The notes under the pieces: model-generated
Databases searched by the model: none
What the model saw: only the letters and a program-made list of their open reading frames with translations
Told to the model about the DNA's origin: nothing
Part shown: one piece after another, positions 35,259-46,061 of the stretch
How the letters are laid out: each line of letters starts with the position of its first letter
Numbering within the stretch: position 1 is the stretch's first letter
Source of the DNA: Flammulina velutipes
Lineage: Eukaryota > Basidiomycota > Agaricomycetes > Agaricales > Physalacriaceae
DNA: 64,000 nucleotides
Reading direction: 5' to 3'
Assembly: GCA_011800155.1 (NCBI GenBank)
Contig: CM022371.1
Span: 682,001-746,000, forward strand
Translations under genes and position numbers: made by a program

Positions 35259-36340
35259 ATGGAACGTCTTATTGCGGATCTGTCAAATATGCAGATATCC
35301 CAGTTCTTTGCAAAGAACCCTCTTTCAACCCAACAGGAATGCGACCAAGAGGCTACACGTATCACGGGCGCGCCTGTCCGCCCATCTCTTCTGCAAGGTG
35401 GAACTAGTTACACTGTCGTCAGCGAGAATGTCGTTGTCCAGTTTCGCTCTGAAGGCCACGCGCTAGATATCGGATTTCTCGACCATATCGAGCAAGCCTA
35501 CGCGGGTTTCGTGCCACACCACGTTAGCGCAGGCAAGCTAGGCGACCTCCACATCTACACAATGAACAACGTCAGTGGTCTCTCGATGTATCTCGCGCGG
35601 AAGGAGCTACAACAGAATGACTGTTACCTTCTACAACAAACGCTGGAAGATTATGCGAGGTCTGTCGATACCTAACATTCTCGATACCGCCCTCTGATGC
35701 CAAAAGAAAACAGGTAACTGACTGTTGGTTTAGATTCTTCACCTCGGCCTGGTTCAATACGCCCACCTCGATGCCGTGTCCAAAGCGCGAGGTGCTATTG
35801 GAGGACTACTCGTCGCAGCTCTGGAAGCTCCATCGTGGGCTGCCGACGCGCTTTCGCCCGACTCTTGACTACCTTATCCCCCGTCTCCCCGAGCTCTTTG
35901 CCGACGACTGGCCGCTTGTGCCCAATCACATTGACCTCTTGGAGAACAACATCCATGTGGACCCAAGCAACGGGGCACTCATGGGTATCTGCGACTGGAG
36001 GGACGCCGTGATCAGTCCGTTCGGGATGTCGCTCGGGGGACTCGAGACCATGCTCGGAGTCCCGAAGATGAAGGTGGGCTGGCTCTACCATGCAAACCAG
36101 CTGGCTCTGCGGACCCATTTCTGGACCGCTTTTTATAAGATCATGGGAGATATTTCTGAGAAGCAGAAGGAGCGTATAGAAGTTGCGAGATTGGTTGGCC
36201 TCTTCTTGGCAAACGGCTTTGGCTTTGACGACAATGGGACCAAGGTGGCCGCCGAGGATGGATGCCTCGATTTATTATTTCTCGATGCGGTTGTTCTGAG
36301 CACTAATAGCAACGCTGGTGGTCCGTCAGGCTCTACCTAG
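35259..36340 (+). CDS. Aminoglycoside phosphotransferase (APH)-like kinase
   Basis: Two exons (35259-35659 and 35734-36340) join in phase to 335 aa. The N-lobe has SLLQGGTSYTVVSENVVVQF. The C-lobe has the APH catalytic loop, NHIDLLENNIHVDP, in which His, Asp and Asn of the HxDxxxxN pattern are kept, and ICDWRDA in place of DFG. This fold in fungi is widely expanded and phosphorylates small molecules or has unknown targets; real aminoglycoside resistance is not implied. The LINE at 36524 inserted 183 bp downstream of the stop. Confidence 0.85.
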
Positions 36341-36505
36341 GAAGTCAGCTGGGAGAAAGTGAGGGGTACCGCCGTTAGGTAGCACGAATCATCAGTTTGT
36401 TCTGTCTTCATCATTGTCTGCCGGATGGGCTCTCCAACAGTCGTCGTGTAACGGCTTTCAGCTCACACATCTTCAAGTTTCAAAATCCCAATTAAGTCTA
36501 CATGC

Positions 36506-36523
36506 AGAGTAAGAAGACGGGAA
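36506..36523 (+). repeat. Target-site duplication, left copy
   Basis: agagtaagaagacgggaa matches 44729-44746 over all 18 bases and delimits the LINE. Confidence 0.95.
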
Positions 36524-36592
36524 TCCACTCTCATCATCTCCACATCTCCATATCCCCAGCAGCAACCCCGCTACCCAAGCCCTCTACTCTCT

Positions 36593-38641
36593 ATGTCGAA
36601 CAAACGCTCCAACATCCCCAACACTGGCGCTCCTGCTCCGACCCGAGTTACGAGAGCCTCCTCCCGCGACATTTCTAACGAAAGGGTGAAAGAAACACCA
36701 TCCAATGCAACCAAGAAGATCAGTACTCCCTCTCAGCAGGATGGTGGATCCATCTCTGCGGTCGGATCACCCCAGCCAAAGACGAAGGCCAAGACGCAAG
36801 TCGTCAAAGGCGATATCCCCGGAACCCCTACACCATCGGTTTCTGAAAGGCAGACCGACGTCCCCGTCGCACGCGCGATCGTCAAAGCCATGGTCGATCA
36901 ACAGGCCATGAAAGGAAATCAAGTCGCGTCCCCTGCTCGAGCCTCCAGCACCCCCAAGAAAGTCAAAGACGGTCGTCTAGCTCCCAAGGTAGTGGTCGCC
37001 CCAGACACCACGAAGACCGTCCCCGTCAAAGTCGCTGAAAACCCTCCTCCCCCCTTGTAATCCGACGTCGACACTCTCGATGCTCAAAGTCCTGCAGAGC
37101 AAACTGACGACGTCCAACCCCCAGCAGACGGCGACGACATGATGGAAGAGAACGCTCAAGAGGCCACCAGCGACGTCGACGATCTGGCATCGGTACACCT
37201 CGATAAAGGAAAAGGGAAGGAAAACCCCACAGTGACGGTGGTCGACGACTTCGGTGATCAGCTCGAGATGGACGTCGCCACTAGGATCTCAATCGACGAA
37301 GGCGTTACACATGCCTCGTCGAGAGAACGGAAAGAGATTCGAGAGGAGTTTCTCATCAAAAGCATGGAAGACGAGGAGCAGGAAACCGAAGAAGGAAAAA
37401 TACGCACCTTGGACGGGAAAGAGTACAACATCTGGGAGGTCAACGACAAAGATCGTGAACCTGCGAAACCCAAGTCCCTGTCGAGGATGGCGGAAGCCTT
37501 CTTCGAGGAAGCCGACGTCGTGATGACCGACAACGCACAGAGTCAAAGGAAGACTCTCCGTCTTAACGGCCTTATTGTTGTCCCCGCCGGAACGTTCCCC
37601 ACCCCGGAAATCCCCCACAACGCTCACTGTTTCAATATCAGCGCCCTCGACAGAGCGCACTTTATCTCACGAGACGACCGCTATGCACTCCTTATCGTTG
37701 CCCTCCGTCACCTCTACGACGTTTCCTGCCTCGGCGCAACCACCGGCGCTCTCAGTTGGATCCTCGAGCAGCTTGGCATGAAGGATAGAGGAGTCATCAA
37801 GCTGAGAGGTCTGAACCCCGCATCGGACACCAAGAAACCTCTTGTGCAAGGCGTCATCATCTTCGGACTGAACGAGGAACAGTACAACTACCTCCTCGCC
37901 AACCCCTTCCTCCTCCGAGAGGATAAGAAGTACCAGAGCTTCTTCGTCCACGATTTTATGGGGTACATCCCAAAATTCGTCGCATGCATCATGAACCTCC
38001 AAGTCACCGACTCCGAGGAAGGCCACAACGTAGCCTTGGCAGTCTGTGCGTACGCTGTCCGCAATAGCGCCTCCATCATCTCCTTCCTTTCGACATATGA
38101 GGATGAGTTCCCTGGCCAGACCCTATATGGAGTCTTGGAAAGTGTCATCCTCTCTCTTAGGACTCGAATCTTCTTTATGGCAGGTGGGAACGGATCGCAG
38201 GACCGGTACATCACCCACCTCTACGCGGATCCCCCATTCACGTCCCCCCGCCTTTACGTTCCCTGGCGCAATGCCTTCCGCGTTATCACGTACGTCATGA
38301 AGGACATGGAAGGAGGCATCGGGAAGGCCTCTACAGCAGACCATATGTGTCGGACATGCAACGCGATCGACCATCCTCAAGGCTACTGCCCTTTCATCAT
38401 GAACCCCATCTCCCCTTACTACGAACCCCCTCGCACCGACCGTCGCGACACTCGGAGCAGCGCTAAAGTAGAGGAAACCCCAGAAGTAGAGGAAGGCTCT
38501 TCCGCCATGGCCCGCGCATTCGCCATGGAGCCTAGCTCCTCCCAGGTCACGATCGACGACCTAAGGAGCCAAGCAGCTGGCAACAAGAGGAAGAACAACG
38601 GCAAAGGAGGCGACGCTCGCCGCCCCCGAAACAAATACTAG
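36593..38641 (+). pseudogene. LINE ORF1 (gag-like) with one in-frame nonsense codon
   Basis: The frame starting MSNKRSNIPNTGAPAP at 36593 runs without a shift to the stop at 38639-38641, except for a TAA at 37061-37063. Without that codon it would be 682 aa. The N-terminal third is disordered and basic, followed by an acidic stretch. The central part is folded and unknown to me. Near the C-terminus is a retroviral-type zinc knuckle, CRTCNAIDHPQGYC (CX2CX4HX4C), followed by a basic tail (NKRKNNGKGG). The protein normally binds element RNA. A shorter product could still start at 37139. Confidence 0.88.
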
Positions 38642-38866
38642 GCGCGATCGTAACTTGGACATGGCAACTTTCATATGTATATTCAACCGACTGACTCATT
38701 CACTTTCACACCTCTCTTTCTCGTCGATATGCCCCTCACCTATATGCATTACACCTTTATGACTCCTGCTTTATGCCTCCCTTTCACAGTGGACTGTTGT
38801 ATCATCTTTATACCAGGGTGATGAATGTAATACCACCTTAGATAGTTTGAGTTAATTATATTACCC

Positions 38867-39394
38867 TTGGTCTTTCCCAAACGACATCCTGTCAACACTC
38901 TCTATAAAATGGTGCGCCACCTTCGAGATCGACGCGCCAAGAAACAGGCGAAAGCTGCAGCAACGTGGACGCTAGGCGCACTGGTAGTCCCTCCAGCATT
39001 TATTCACGACACAGTGCAACTGGGCCCGCCGGCACCTACTGTACATTTCCAACCTCCGGACACGTACGCCACTCGACGTCTCCCTAGGAAGCACAAACGG
39101 GGTAGGAAATCCAATGCGAGGATTAGGGAAATGAAGAGAAGAGACGAAATATTATCAAGGATGATCCCTGGAGACCCTACAGCAAGGAATCCTTTGACAA
39201 CTGTGGAAGTCTTCACTGACGCCACACCAACGCCACTCAGTGTTAACGAAATTAGAGGACCTAGAGATACTCGGAGACGACTTAGAGCCTCGGAGAGCCG
39301 AATGCAGCGGAGAAGGAACGCGCGAAACCGGAAAGATATGGAAGATATAGACAATATAATTAATGGACTCTGCGAACGGTCCAAAGCCAGCTAG
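38867..39394 (+). CDS. Small basic middle ORF of the LINE
   Basis: This 175-aa frame starts MVFPKRHPVNTLYKMVRH; a shorter start is MVRHLRDRRAKK at 38909. It is very rich in Arg and Lys (LPRKHKRGRKSNARIREMKR, then ESRMQRRRNARNRKDME), with few hydrophobic residues, so it could bind nucleic acid. Its last 32 nt overlap the ATG of ORF2 at 39363, an arrangement that would allow termination-reinitiation. I know no family. It is intact, which is notable beside the broken ORF1, but a 175-codon frame without selection cannot be excluded. Confidence 0.6.
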   Translation: MVFPKRHPVNTLYKMVRHLRDRRAKKQAKAAATWTLGALVVPPAFIHDTVQLGPPAPTVHFQPPDTYATRRLPRKHKRGRKSNARIREMKRRDEILSRMIPGDPTARNPLTTVEVFTDATPTPLSVNEIRGPRDTRRRLRASESRMQRRRNARNRKDMEDIDNIINGLCERSKAS

Positions 39395-42300
39395 AGACAT
39401 AGCCACAATCTATACCAACCTATTAATGATTACATCAAATATCAGTGACCGAGATAACACTACGGCGACCTCCAATGCTGGTCCCGGGCTCTCTCAACGA
39501 CGTGGCGCTGGCCAACCTACAGCCATACGCGCGGGAGAAGGGAGAGGGTCTCTAAGTAGGCAGCATCAAATGCGTAGACGACGCCGCAGGGATGATGGCC
39601 TCGCCGCCCCGACCTCTACAGCCTCGGGGAGACCTGAGGACGGGGTTGGGGTGCGCTTGAGCGCTAACCCGATAAACAGACCTACGCAAAATCAAGCCAG
39701 TCCCCCAAGCGGCAATAGAACGACTGGCAAAAAGAACACTAAAGCACATATAAGAGTAATGTCCCTTAACATAAAAGGAAGACATACGAAGGGTCCGAAC
39801 GGTATTCACATCGAGAAAGCAGCGCAAATTCTGCCAATGATGATGAAAAAGAAAATTGGTGTGCTTGCGCTAATGGAAACACACTACAATGCGGACTATG
39901 TTGCAGAAATAACGGCAAGATATGGCGACAAGCTGCATGTTGAATATACCTCTATGCCGGGGCGCCAAGCTTCGTCAAAAGCGGGAGTCGCCATTGTTAT
40001 CTATAAACCCTTCATTCAGAACGTCGCAGCCATAAAGAGCAGAGTAGTAGTCCAGGGACGCGGGATTGTCGTAGCAATACCATGGCACGGAGGCGACGTC
40101 CTAAAAGTGTTTGCAGCGTACGCGCCAAATGAAACAGACAAGAACCAGCTATTCTGGTCAGAATCGAAGCAGTTCTTCCACGACAATCGCGACTGGCGTC
40201 CCGATATGTGTTGCAGCGACACAAATCTTGTGACAGACTCCATAGACAGACTACCAGCACACGAAGATGACAGTGAGGCGGTACAAGCACTTGAAGACCT
40301 TCTAGATGATCTGAACATGATCGACGGGTGGAGGCGCGAGAACCCTGGAATCAAAGCATATACATATACTCAATACCTGGAATGCCCGAGTCATTCACGA
40401 ATCGACAAGATTTATGTGAAAGAGAATAGATACCTTCAATGTAGAGCTTGGGGTATCGAGATGACAGCCGAAGATGGGCTCCCCTCGGATCACAAAGGTG
40501 TAACATGCGAGATCACAACAGAGGCGGCACCAGAACACGGCCGTGGACGATATACAATCCCACAATACATTGTGGAAAAAGGAAATATGACAGAGATGAT
40601 TAATACTACTGGCCTGAAGCTGGAATCAGAAATGCGGAACGTAGTGGCAGAACATCGTACGGTTTCGGCGAATCCACAAACTCTCTGGCACTATTGGAAG
40701 AAGAACACAGCTGTCACGATGAGAGAAGAAGCTAAAAGACGTACCCCAAAAATGAAAGGGAAGCTAAAGGACCTGGAGGAGAAACTAGCCAGAGTCGTGA
40801 ATGACCGCCAAATGTCCGAACAGGAACGTATGATCAAATCGGCGACGATCCAGAACGAGATGCTAAAGCTAGGGGGAGAAATCTGGAAAGGCTCAAAAGA
40901 CACAGCACGAGCGAACCAGGCGCTCCTGAGCGAAACGAACGGCTCGTACTTTACAAAAATGGTTAAGGAATCAAAAACAAGAGAACCGATCATGCGGTTG
41001 CGGAAACCGGGGGCGACGCAGAATGAATACGAAAAGAGCTCCAGGAGGATGGCAGACATGATGAAAACATTCCATGACGACCTACAAAAGAAGGAGATAA
41101 ATTTAGACGGAGAAACGAGAGAAGCAGACATACAAAAGGTCCTAGCATCCGAAGGCAGAAAATTGTCGGAAGATCAGAGCCGTCCCCTAGCGCAGATGAT
41201 ACAACGGGAAGAAGTAGATGAGGCAATTGACCAGTCAAAGAATAACTCTGGGGCCGGGGACGACGGGCGCCAATATGAGTTTTATAAATACCACGCGAAA
41301 CGGTGGAAAGACGCGGCCAAGAAAGGCAACGAAGACCAAGTCTTCGACATTGTTGGAGTTCTGACAATGGTGTTCAACGATATAGAAAGAAATGGAATGG
41401 TGGAAGGCCTGACATTTGCGGAAGGGTGGATGTGCCCATTATACAAGAAAAAGGACCGTGCAGAGATGGCAAACTATAGACCCATCACTCTGCTTAACAC
41501 AGATATGAAGCTCCTAACAAAAGCACTGAGCGTGAAGCTTGCTGAAGCCGCAATCCATATTATTCACGAAGACCAAGCGGGTTTTGTCAAAGGACGTAGT
41601 ATAATAGACCAGATCAAGCTTGCTCGGACCGTAATCTACCACGCGGATGCCGTGGATCAAAACGGTATGATAATATTACTGGATCAGGAAAAAGCATACG
41701 ATAAGATAATGCATGACTACCTGTGGCGCTCTATGAGAGCAATGAATATCCCAGAACAGTTCATCAAAACGGTCCGCTCACTATACAGCGACGCGCATAC
41801 ATATGTTATATTAAATGGAGAAAAGAGCACTAGATTTAAGGTGACGCGGGGGGTACGGCAAGGAGACCCCCTATCGTGCCTGCTCTTCAACATAGCAATA
41901 GAACCCTTGGCGAACATGCTAAGGAACTCCAACTTAAAAGGGTACAAAATAAATGGATTAAAGGAACGTCTAATTGTAACACTGTTTGCAGACGACACTA
42001 CTGTATTTCTGGACGAAAACGACAAATTCTCAGACCTAAAGGAAATTCTCGACAAATGGTGCTCCGCATCGGGCGCCAAATTCAACATTGACAAAACAGA
42101 AATACTCCCGATTGGGTCAGTCGTGCACCGCCAACGAGTGCTGAGTGAAAGAAGATCAGGCGAGACAAACATTATCCCGGTAGGCTTGCATACGGTCGAA
42201 GATGGCGAATCAGCCCGCTCGCTCGGCTCGTACATAGGGAACGAACTGGATCCCACAGTCCCGTGGGGAAAGGTATACGAAGGAACAAAGGAAATCCTGA

Positions 42301-44558
42301 AGCGCATCACAAAATTGCACCCAACCCATGCCGGAAAAAGGATAGGTGCTCAGACCTTTGGGGTATCTCGAACACAGTACCTCACGATGGCAGAAGGAAT
42401 GCCAAGTTCGACCGAGAAGAAATTCGATAAGCTGTTCCGTGACTTCTTTTGGGACCACAAAAGTGCGAGGGTCAATAAGGAGACCCTCCGAATGCCATTA
42501 GACAAAGGAGGACAAAACCTAATAGACATTAAGCTAAGAAATGATGCGATCCACCTGGTACACCTACGAAAATTCCTTGGGGTGGCCGGAGATGTACCTA
42601 AATGGGCGACGGTCGTCCGCGAAATACTGAGATCCAAAGCACTTAGCATATTCCAACATGTAGACAAAGACGTTCTAGAGGATGTGTTCACGCAAGACTG
42701 GGACGCGAACAAGATCAGCTTACCACCGGACATAAAAAGAATGTTGAAAGTCGGGAAAGAGTACGACGTACAAATGGACGCCCTGTCAGTACCACCCGAA
42801 ATCCAGAAGGCGTTACCCATTTTCCTTCACCAAGGACGTAACCTGGAGAAAAGGAATGAAATCAACTCGATCGCGTGCATCTGCCTGCGAAACAAGCATT
42901 ACCTACGGACAGTGGGAGAAGCATTAGTGATAGCAGAAAGAATAGAATCGGATGAACACATCGAATCTGTAATGTGTGTATGTCAGGAATGCATAGACGA
43001 TAGGGAAGGTAAAGGATGCGAAAACCCCCACAGGTGTGCTAGACAGGCAAAGAAACTGTTAGATGCGCTAGAACCGAAATGGGACCCAAGGAAATTCCCA
43101 CCAAATGAACCAATGACGAACCCAGAAGATGGAGAAGGTGCAGTATTTGTGAAGAGAAGCTCTGAAGTGAAAGACATAGGAGACCTTTACAGAGTATTCA
43201 CGGGACATAAACGACATGCCCAAAACTTCGCACCCAGGGAGAACGTACCAGCCCCAAACAACTCGCAAACTATTTTCATAGCCACAGAAAGAAATGACAG
43301 AGGCGCGTATGGCGTCGGAGTTTGGTTGAGAACAGATGATCCCAGAAACGCCTCCATAGTTCCCCCCACAGATGTAGTCGGAGAGTTCCAACTAAATATG
43401 CTCGCGATCCAGAGAGTACTAGAACTGATGCCGTCCACAACGGAACTAACAATTAGGCTGACGTCGAAGGCAACGATAAGGAAACTAACGTCTCAACTCG
43501 AGATCAACGAGAGTCTGAATTGGCCGGAACTGAACTCTAAAGAGAAAGAACTAGCATACGAGATCACCGCAGCTTTAAGAAGGCGCGGAGCATCAACAAG
43601 GTTCGTGCAAGAAAAGGACAAGCGATCCCCTGGAACCAAAGGTGCTGAAGCCTTGGCCAAGGAAGCCACGAAAACCCCCGACCAGGTAGGAGCAGTCAGA
43701 GCAGAGCCACTTCCGGAATTGGAGATAAGAAGACCTGGCTTCATCACCGGAATGAAGATGAAAGACATAACACAACAGAACGCGTACAAGATGTTGAAAG
43801 CTGGTAGCAAATTAGCCAGCCGCAGAGCAACCAACTGTAATGTGGAACGTACCCAGCATGCTATACGGGGAGTACGAGGAACAACCCCAACAGAACAGCA
43901 AATATGGCGGTCGACGAGAGACCCTAATACGAGCCGAAAGACGCAAACCTTCAGGTGGAGATGTATGCACGAAGCACATGCGACCGGGGAATTCTTCCTG
44001 AAAATGGAGAATCTAGATCACCATGCCATTTGCCCCGAATGTGGTGTAGTGGAATCAATAGAACACATTATGCTGGAATGCCAGATACCAGCCGCAGAAG
44101 AAGTATGGCGTACAGCGAAACGAGTCTGGGAGGAAGCAAGCGAAGAATGGCCATCCGTGAACTATGGCATTATCCTGGGATGTGGCTTGACGAGACCAGC
44201 AAAGAAGACCAAAATGACGAGCAGAAGGAACAGACTGTTCAGTAAATTAATATCCGAAGGAGCACTCCTGATCTGGAAGCTAAGGAATGAGAGACGGTTG
44301 CAGAAGGCCGACGATGAATCCAAATACCACTCCTTGTCGGAAATTAGGAACCGTTTCATAAGCATTATCGAAATAACAAAACAGACGGACATAACCTGCA
44401 CTAACGTCGGCAGGTTTGGTAAAAAAGCGATTCCTAGAAGGATCGTGCAAGACACATGGTCAAAGGAAGAAGAAACCAGCAAAATACCATATAGAGAATG
44501 GGTGGAGCGTGCTCAAACCGAGCAAGCTGGGGTTTTAGTGAGTAGTGGGATGGGCTAG
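39363..44558 (+). CDS. LINE ORF2: APE endonuclease, reverse transcriptase, RNase H-like, zinc finger
   Basis: The frame is 1,731 aa and uninterrupted. From ~residue 133 the APE endonuclease has VMSLNIKG, ALMETHYN (catalytic Glu), CSDTN and LPSDHKG (terminal Asp-His). The reverse transcriptase has MANYRPITLLNTDMKL, LLDQEKAYDKI, GVRQGDPLSCLLF and LFADDTTVF (catalytic Asp pair). An RNase H-like part begins near 43275 (GAYGVGVWL, VVGEFQLNMLAI), but several catalytic Asp positions are replaced. The C-terminal finger is CPECGVVESIEHIMLEC. The ORF would carry out target-primed reverse transcription in the nucleus. It overlaps the preceding basic ORF by 32 nt. Confidence 0.95.
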   Translation: MDSANGPKPARDIATIYTNLLMITSNISDRDNTTATSNAGPGLSQRRGAGQPTAIRAGEGRGSLSRQHQMRRRRRRDDGLAAPTSTASGRPEDGVGVRLSANPINRPTQNQASPPSGNRTTGKKNTKAHIRVMSLNIKGRHTKGPNGIHIEKAAQILPMMMKKKIGVLALMETHYNADYVAEITARYGDKLHVEYTSMPGRQASSKAGVAIVIYKPFIQNVAAIKSRVVVQGRGIVVAIPWHGGDVLKVFAAYAPNETDKNQLFWSESKQFFHDNRDWRPDMCCSDTNLVTDSIDRLPAHEDDSEAVQALEDLLDDLNMIDGWRRENPGIKAYTYTQYLECPSHSRIDKIYVKENRYLQCRAWGIEMTAEDGLPSDHKGVTCEITTEAAPEHGRGRYTIPQYIVEKGNMTEMINTTGLKLESEMRNVVAEHRTVSANPQTLWHYWKKNTAVTMREEAKRRTPKMKGKLKDLEEKLARVVNDRQMSEQERMIKSATIQNEMLKLGGEIWKGSKDTARANQALLSETNGSYFTKMVKESKTREPIMRLRKPGATQNEYEKSSRRMADMMKTFHDDLQKKEINLDGETREADIQKVLASEGRKLSEDQSRPLAQMIQREEVDEAIDQSKNNSGAGDDGRQYEFYKYHAKRWKDAAKKGNEDQVFDIVGVLTMVFNDIERNGMVEGLTFAEGWMCPLYKKKDRAEMANYRPITLLNTDMKLLTKALSVKLAEAAIHIIHEDQAGFVKGRSIIDQIKLARTVIYHADAVDQNGMIILLDQEKAYDKIMHDYLWRSMRAMNIPEQFIKTVRSLYSDAHTYVILNGEKSTRFKVTRGVRQGDPLSCLLFNIAIEPLANMLRNSNLKGYKINGLKERLIVTLFADDTTVFLDENDKFSDLKEILDKWCSASGAKFNIDKTEILPIGSVVHRQRVLSERRSGETNIIPVGLHTVEDGESARSLGSYIGNELDPTVPWGKVYEGTKEILKRITKLHPTHAGKRIGAQTFGVSRTQYLTMAEGMPSSTEKKFDKLFRDFFWDHKSARVNKETLRMPLDKGGQNLIDIKLRNDAIHLVHLRKFLGVAGDVPKWATVVREILRSKALSIFQHVDKDVLEDVFTQDWDANKISLPPDIKRMLKVGKEYDVQMDALSVPPEIQKALPIFLHQGRNLEKRNEINSIACICLRNKHYLRTVGEALVIAERIESDEHIESVMCVCQECIDDREGKGCENPHRCARQAKKLLDALEPKWDPRKFPPNEPMTNPEDGEGAVFVKRSSEVKDIGDLYRVFTGHKRHAQNFAPRENVPAPNNSQTIFIATERNDRGAYGVGVWLRTDDPRNASIVPPTDVVGEFQLNMLAIQRVLELMPSTTELTIRLTSKATIRKLTSQLEINESLNWPELNSKEKELAYEITAALRRRGASTRFVQEKDKRSPGTKGAEALAKEATKTPDQVGAVRAEPLPELEIRRPGFITGMKMKDITQQNAYKMLKAGSKLASRRATNCNVERTQHAIRGVRGTTPTEQQIWRSTRDPNTSRKTQTFRWRCMHEAHATGEFFLKMENLDHHAICPECGVVESIEHIMLECQIPAAEEVWRTAKRVWEEASEEWPSVNYGIILGCGLTRPAKKTKMTSRRNRLFSKLISEGALLIWKLRNERRLQKADDESKYHSLSEIRNRFISIIEITKQTDITCTNVGRFGKKAIPRRIVQDTWSKEEETSKIPYREWVERAQTEQAGVLVSSGMG

Positions 44559-44716
44559 TCTTGTAAAGCAATTTACAGGATGACCGTCTCGAGCCTCACA
44601 CTGCCGTAGTCGCGTGCGTAAATGCATTTTGACCCAGCAACCCCCATTCCTATTACGCGGGAACCCGGCCGGGAAAACCGGCGCGGGAACCTGTGCCTAA
44701 AAAGCAGCGTACAACC

Positions 44717-44730
44717 AAAAAAAAAAAAAG
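44717..44730 (+). other. LINE 3' A-tract
   Basis: A run of 13 A's after acaacc closes the element. It abuts the right target duplication and shares its first A. Confidence 0.9.
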
Positions 44731-44746
44731 AGTAAGAAGACGGGAA
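44729..44746 (+). repeat. Target-site duplication, right copy
   Basis: It is identical over 18 bases to 36506-36523. Confidence 0.95.
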
Positions 44747-44891
44747 GAAAGCAGGACGCCGCCTGATGCTGTTGGCCGACCATATCGCTGCATATAAATG
44801 CGTGGATGGGATGGAAGGGGAGACCAAATGACAGAAATGTTGCGAAAGAAGAAGCTGCCAGCTTGGACTAACAACACTTTGTGTAAGATCA

Positions 44892-45176
44892 ATGAACACC
44901 AGCTTTCTACTTATAGAAACCTCAGAGAGATTCAACCGTAGTTTCGTACTTATAAAGGTTCTGCTAGAAAAGTACAAGCAACCAGCCCCATCCACGAGTT
45001 TTGGGTACGTGTATCCGGAAAGAGCAGTCAGTCGTCTTCGTCCAAGTGAATTTCTCTCGATTATCGATACATTATACATCGAAGAAATCTGGAAATATGC
45101 AAATAAATGTGAAATCGCTGTGAAAGGAGGAAGTAGCCTTCCCAAAGGAGCCCGAGCGTTCCCTGCGAGTCAATGA
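44892..45176 (+). CDS. Doubtful small ORF between LINE and DIB1
   Basis: A 94-codon frame starts MNTSFLLIETSERFNRSF and ends 9 nt before the DIB1 stop codon on the other strand. It contains no domain I know. An opposite-strand frame (44573-45145) is equally long, so coding here is uncertain. It could be a remnant or the 3' end of a gene cut by the LINE. Confidence 0.25.
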   Translation: MNTSFLLIETSERFNRSFVLIKVLLEKYKQPAPSTSFGYVYPERAVSRLRPSEFLSIIDTLYIEEIWKYANKCEIAVKGGSSLPKGARAFPASQ

Positions 45177-45184
45177 ACTCATAT

Positions 45185-45862
45185 TCAGTACCGATAACGA
45201 GTAGAGTAATCTATTGGGAGTCAGAAATGCACTCCATATCAGAGCTATGCTCACCTTTCGGAGAAACAACAAGACCACGGCCCTTGGACGCACCCCGATA
45301 CACCGTCTCAATGATGTCTATCATCTTCGAATGCTATTAGCTCAAGGAACCTCGTAGAAGGGAGACGCTCTACCTCCTGCTTGCTATCCATTGCCCAATT
45401 GCTGAACAAAGATCAGCGTTACTCATGGAATCGACAACGTTAAACTCACATTTTGTTGTTATTACCGGTACCCAGATCAATCATGATATGCTTATTGCTA
45501 CAGGTTGAATACCATCGTCATTATGCGGACAAATGCTGAATTATGAATGGGCGTACCGATAGAAGAACATTACAGTGCACGGATCATACAACTCGTACAT
45601 CTGACGAGCTTTGAGCACTTCCTTCGTCCATAGGGTTGAAAATACAGACCTTGTTGAAGTCGGGAACTTCTGTGATATCGCAGAGGTAGATGACGGCGAA
45701 GTTTTGCACTCTCTCCGCGACAGCGTGTAGCGTTTCGTCCATGGTCATACATTGACTGTCCCAATCGTGTCCAAATCGGATGCAGACTACCCGGTCCTCT
45801 TCAGATTTAATGGCCTCGTCTACGTGCCAGCCGGATGGTAGGTGAGGAAGGAAGTACGACAT
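45185..45862 (-). CDS. DIB1: U5 snRNP thioredoxin-fold protein Dib1/Dim1 (TXNL4A)
   Basis: Spliced from several exons, starting MSYFLPHLPSGWHVDEAI at 45862. Diagnostic parts are VVCIRFGHDWDSQCMTMDE, FAVIYLCDITEVPDFNK, a short exon MYELYDPCTVMFFYR, NKHIMIDLGTGNNNKINW and the end GLVVSPK plus a tiny last exon DYSTRYRY. The protein is almost invariant among eukaryotes at about 142 aa, and this model matches that. It sits in the U4/U6.U5 tri-snRNP and is released during spliceosome activation. Its last exon is only about 25 nt. Confidence 0.93.
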
Positions 45863-46061
45863 AGCGTTGCCTCGAGATGGTGGTTGGTGGTAAACACAGG
45901 AACGGAGTTTGCCGGCGTAATATTTGTGGAGGAAAATTACAAGATGATAGAGATTATAGAATGATACATAGAAGGGGATGGGCAATGGACATAATGATAC
46001 ACAGGTGGAATAGGTGACGTATAGAGAGCAACAGAGCATAATAGATGTGTGATAGAATGGC

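Larger units (their letters stand above)
36524..44728 (+). mobile_element. Full-length LINE (non-LTR retrotransposon), APE/RT/RNase H type
   Basis: The element has a short 5' leader (36524-36592), ORF1, a small basic ORF, ORF2, a ~160-bp 3' UTR and a terminal A-tract. It is bracketed by a perfect 18-bp target duplication. APE-type endonuclease, reverse transcriptase and an RNase H-like domain with a terminal zinc finger point to the Tad1-like clade of fungal LINEs. Phylogeny would be needed to place it. The perfect duplication and intact ORF2 suggest a recent insertion, although ORF1 has a nonsense codon. It transcribes away from the APH-like gene. Confidence 0.95.

Noticed and set aside
35940..36010. 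Possible true antibiotic-resistance gene
   Set aside because: The APH fold is widespread in fungi with other or unknown substrates; nothing here indicates aminoglycoside use.
39552..44482. Minus-strand open frames opposite LINE ORF2
   Set aside because: They are antisense shadows of the intact reverse-transcriptase ORF.
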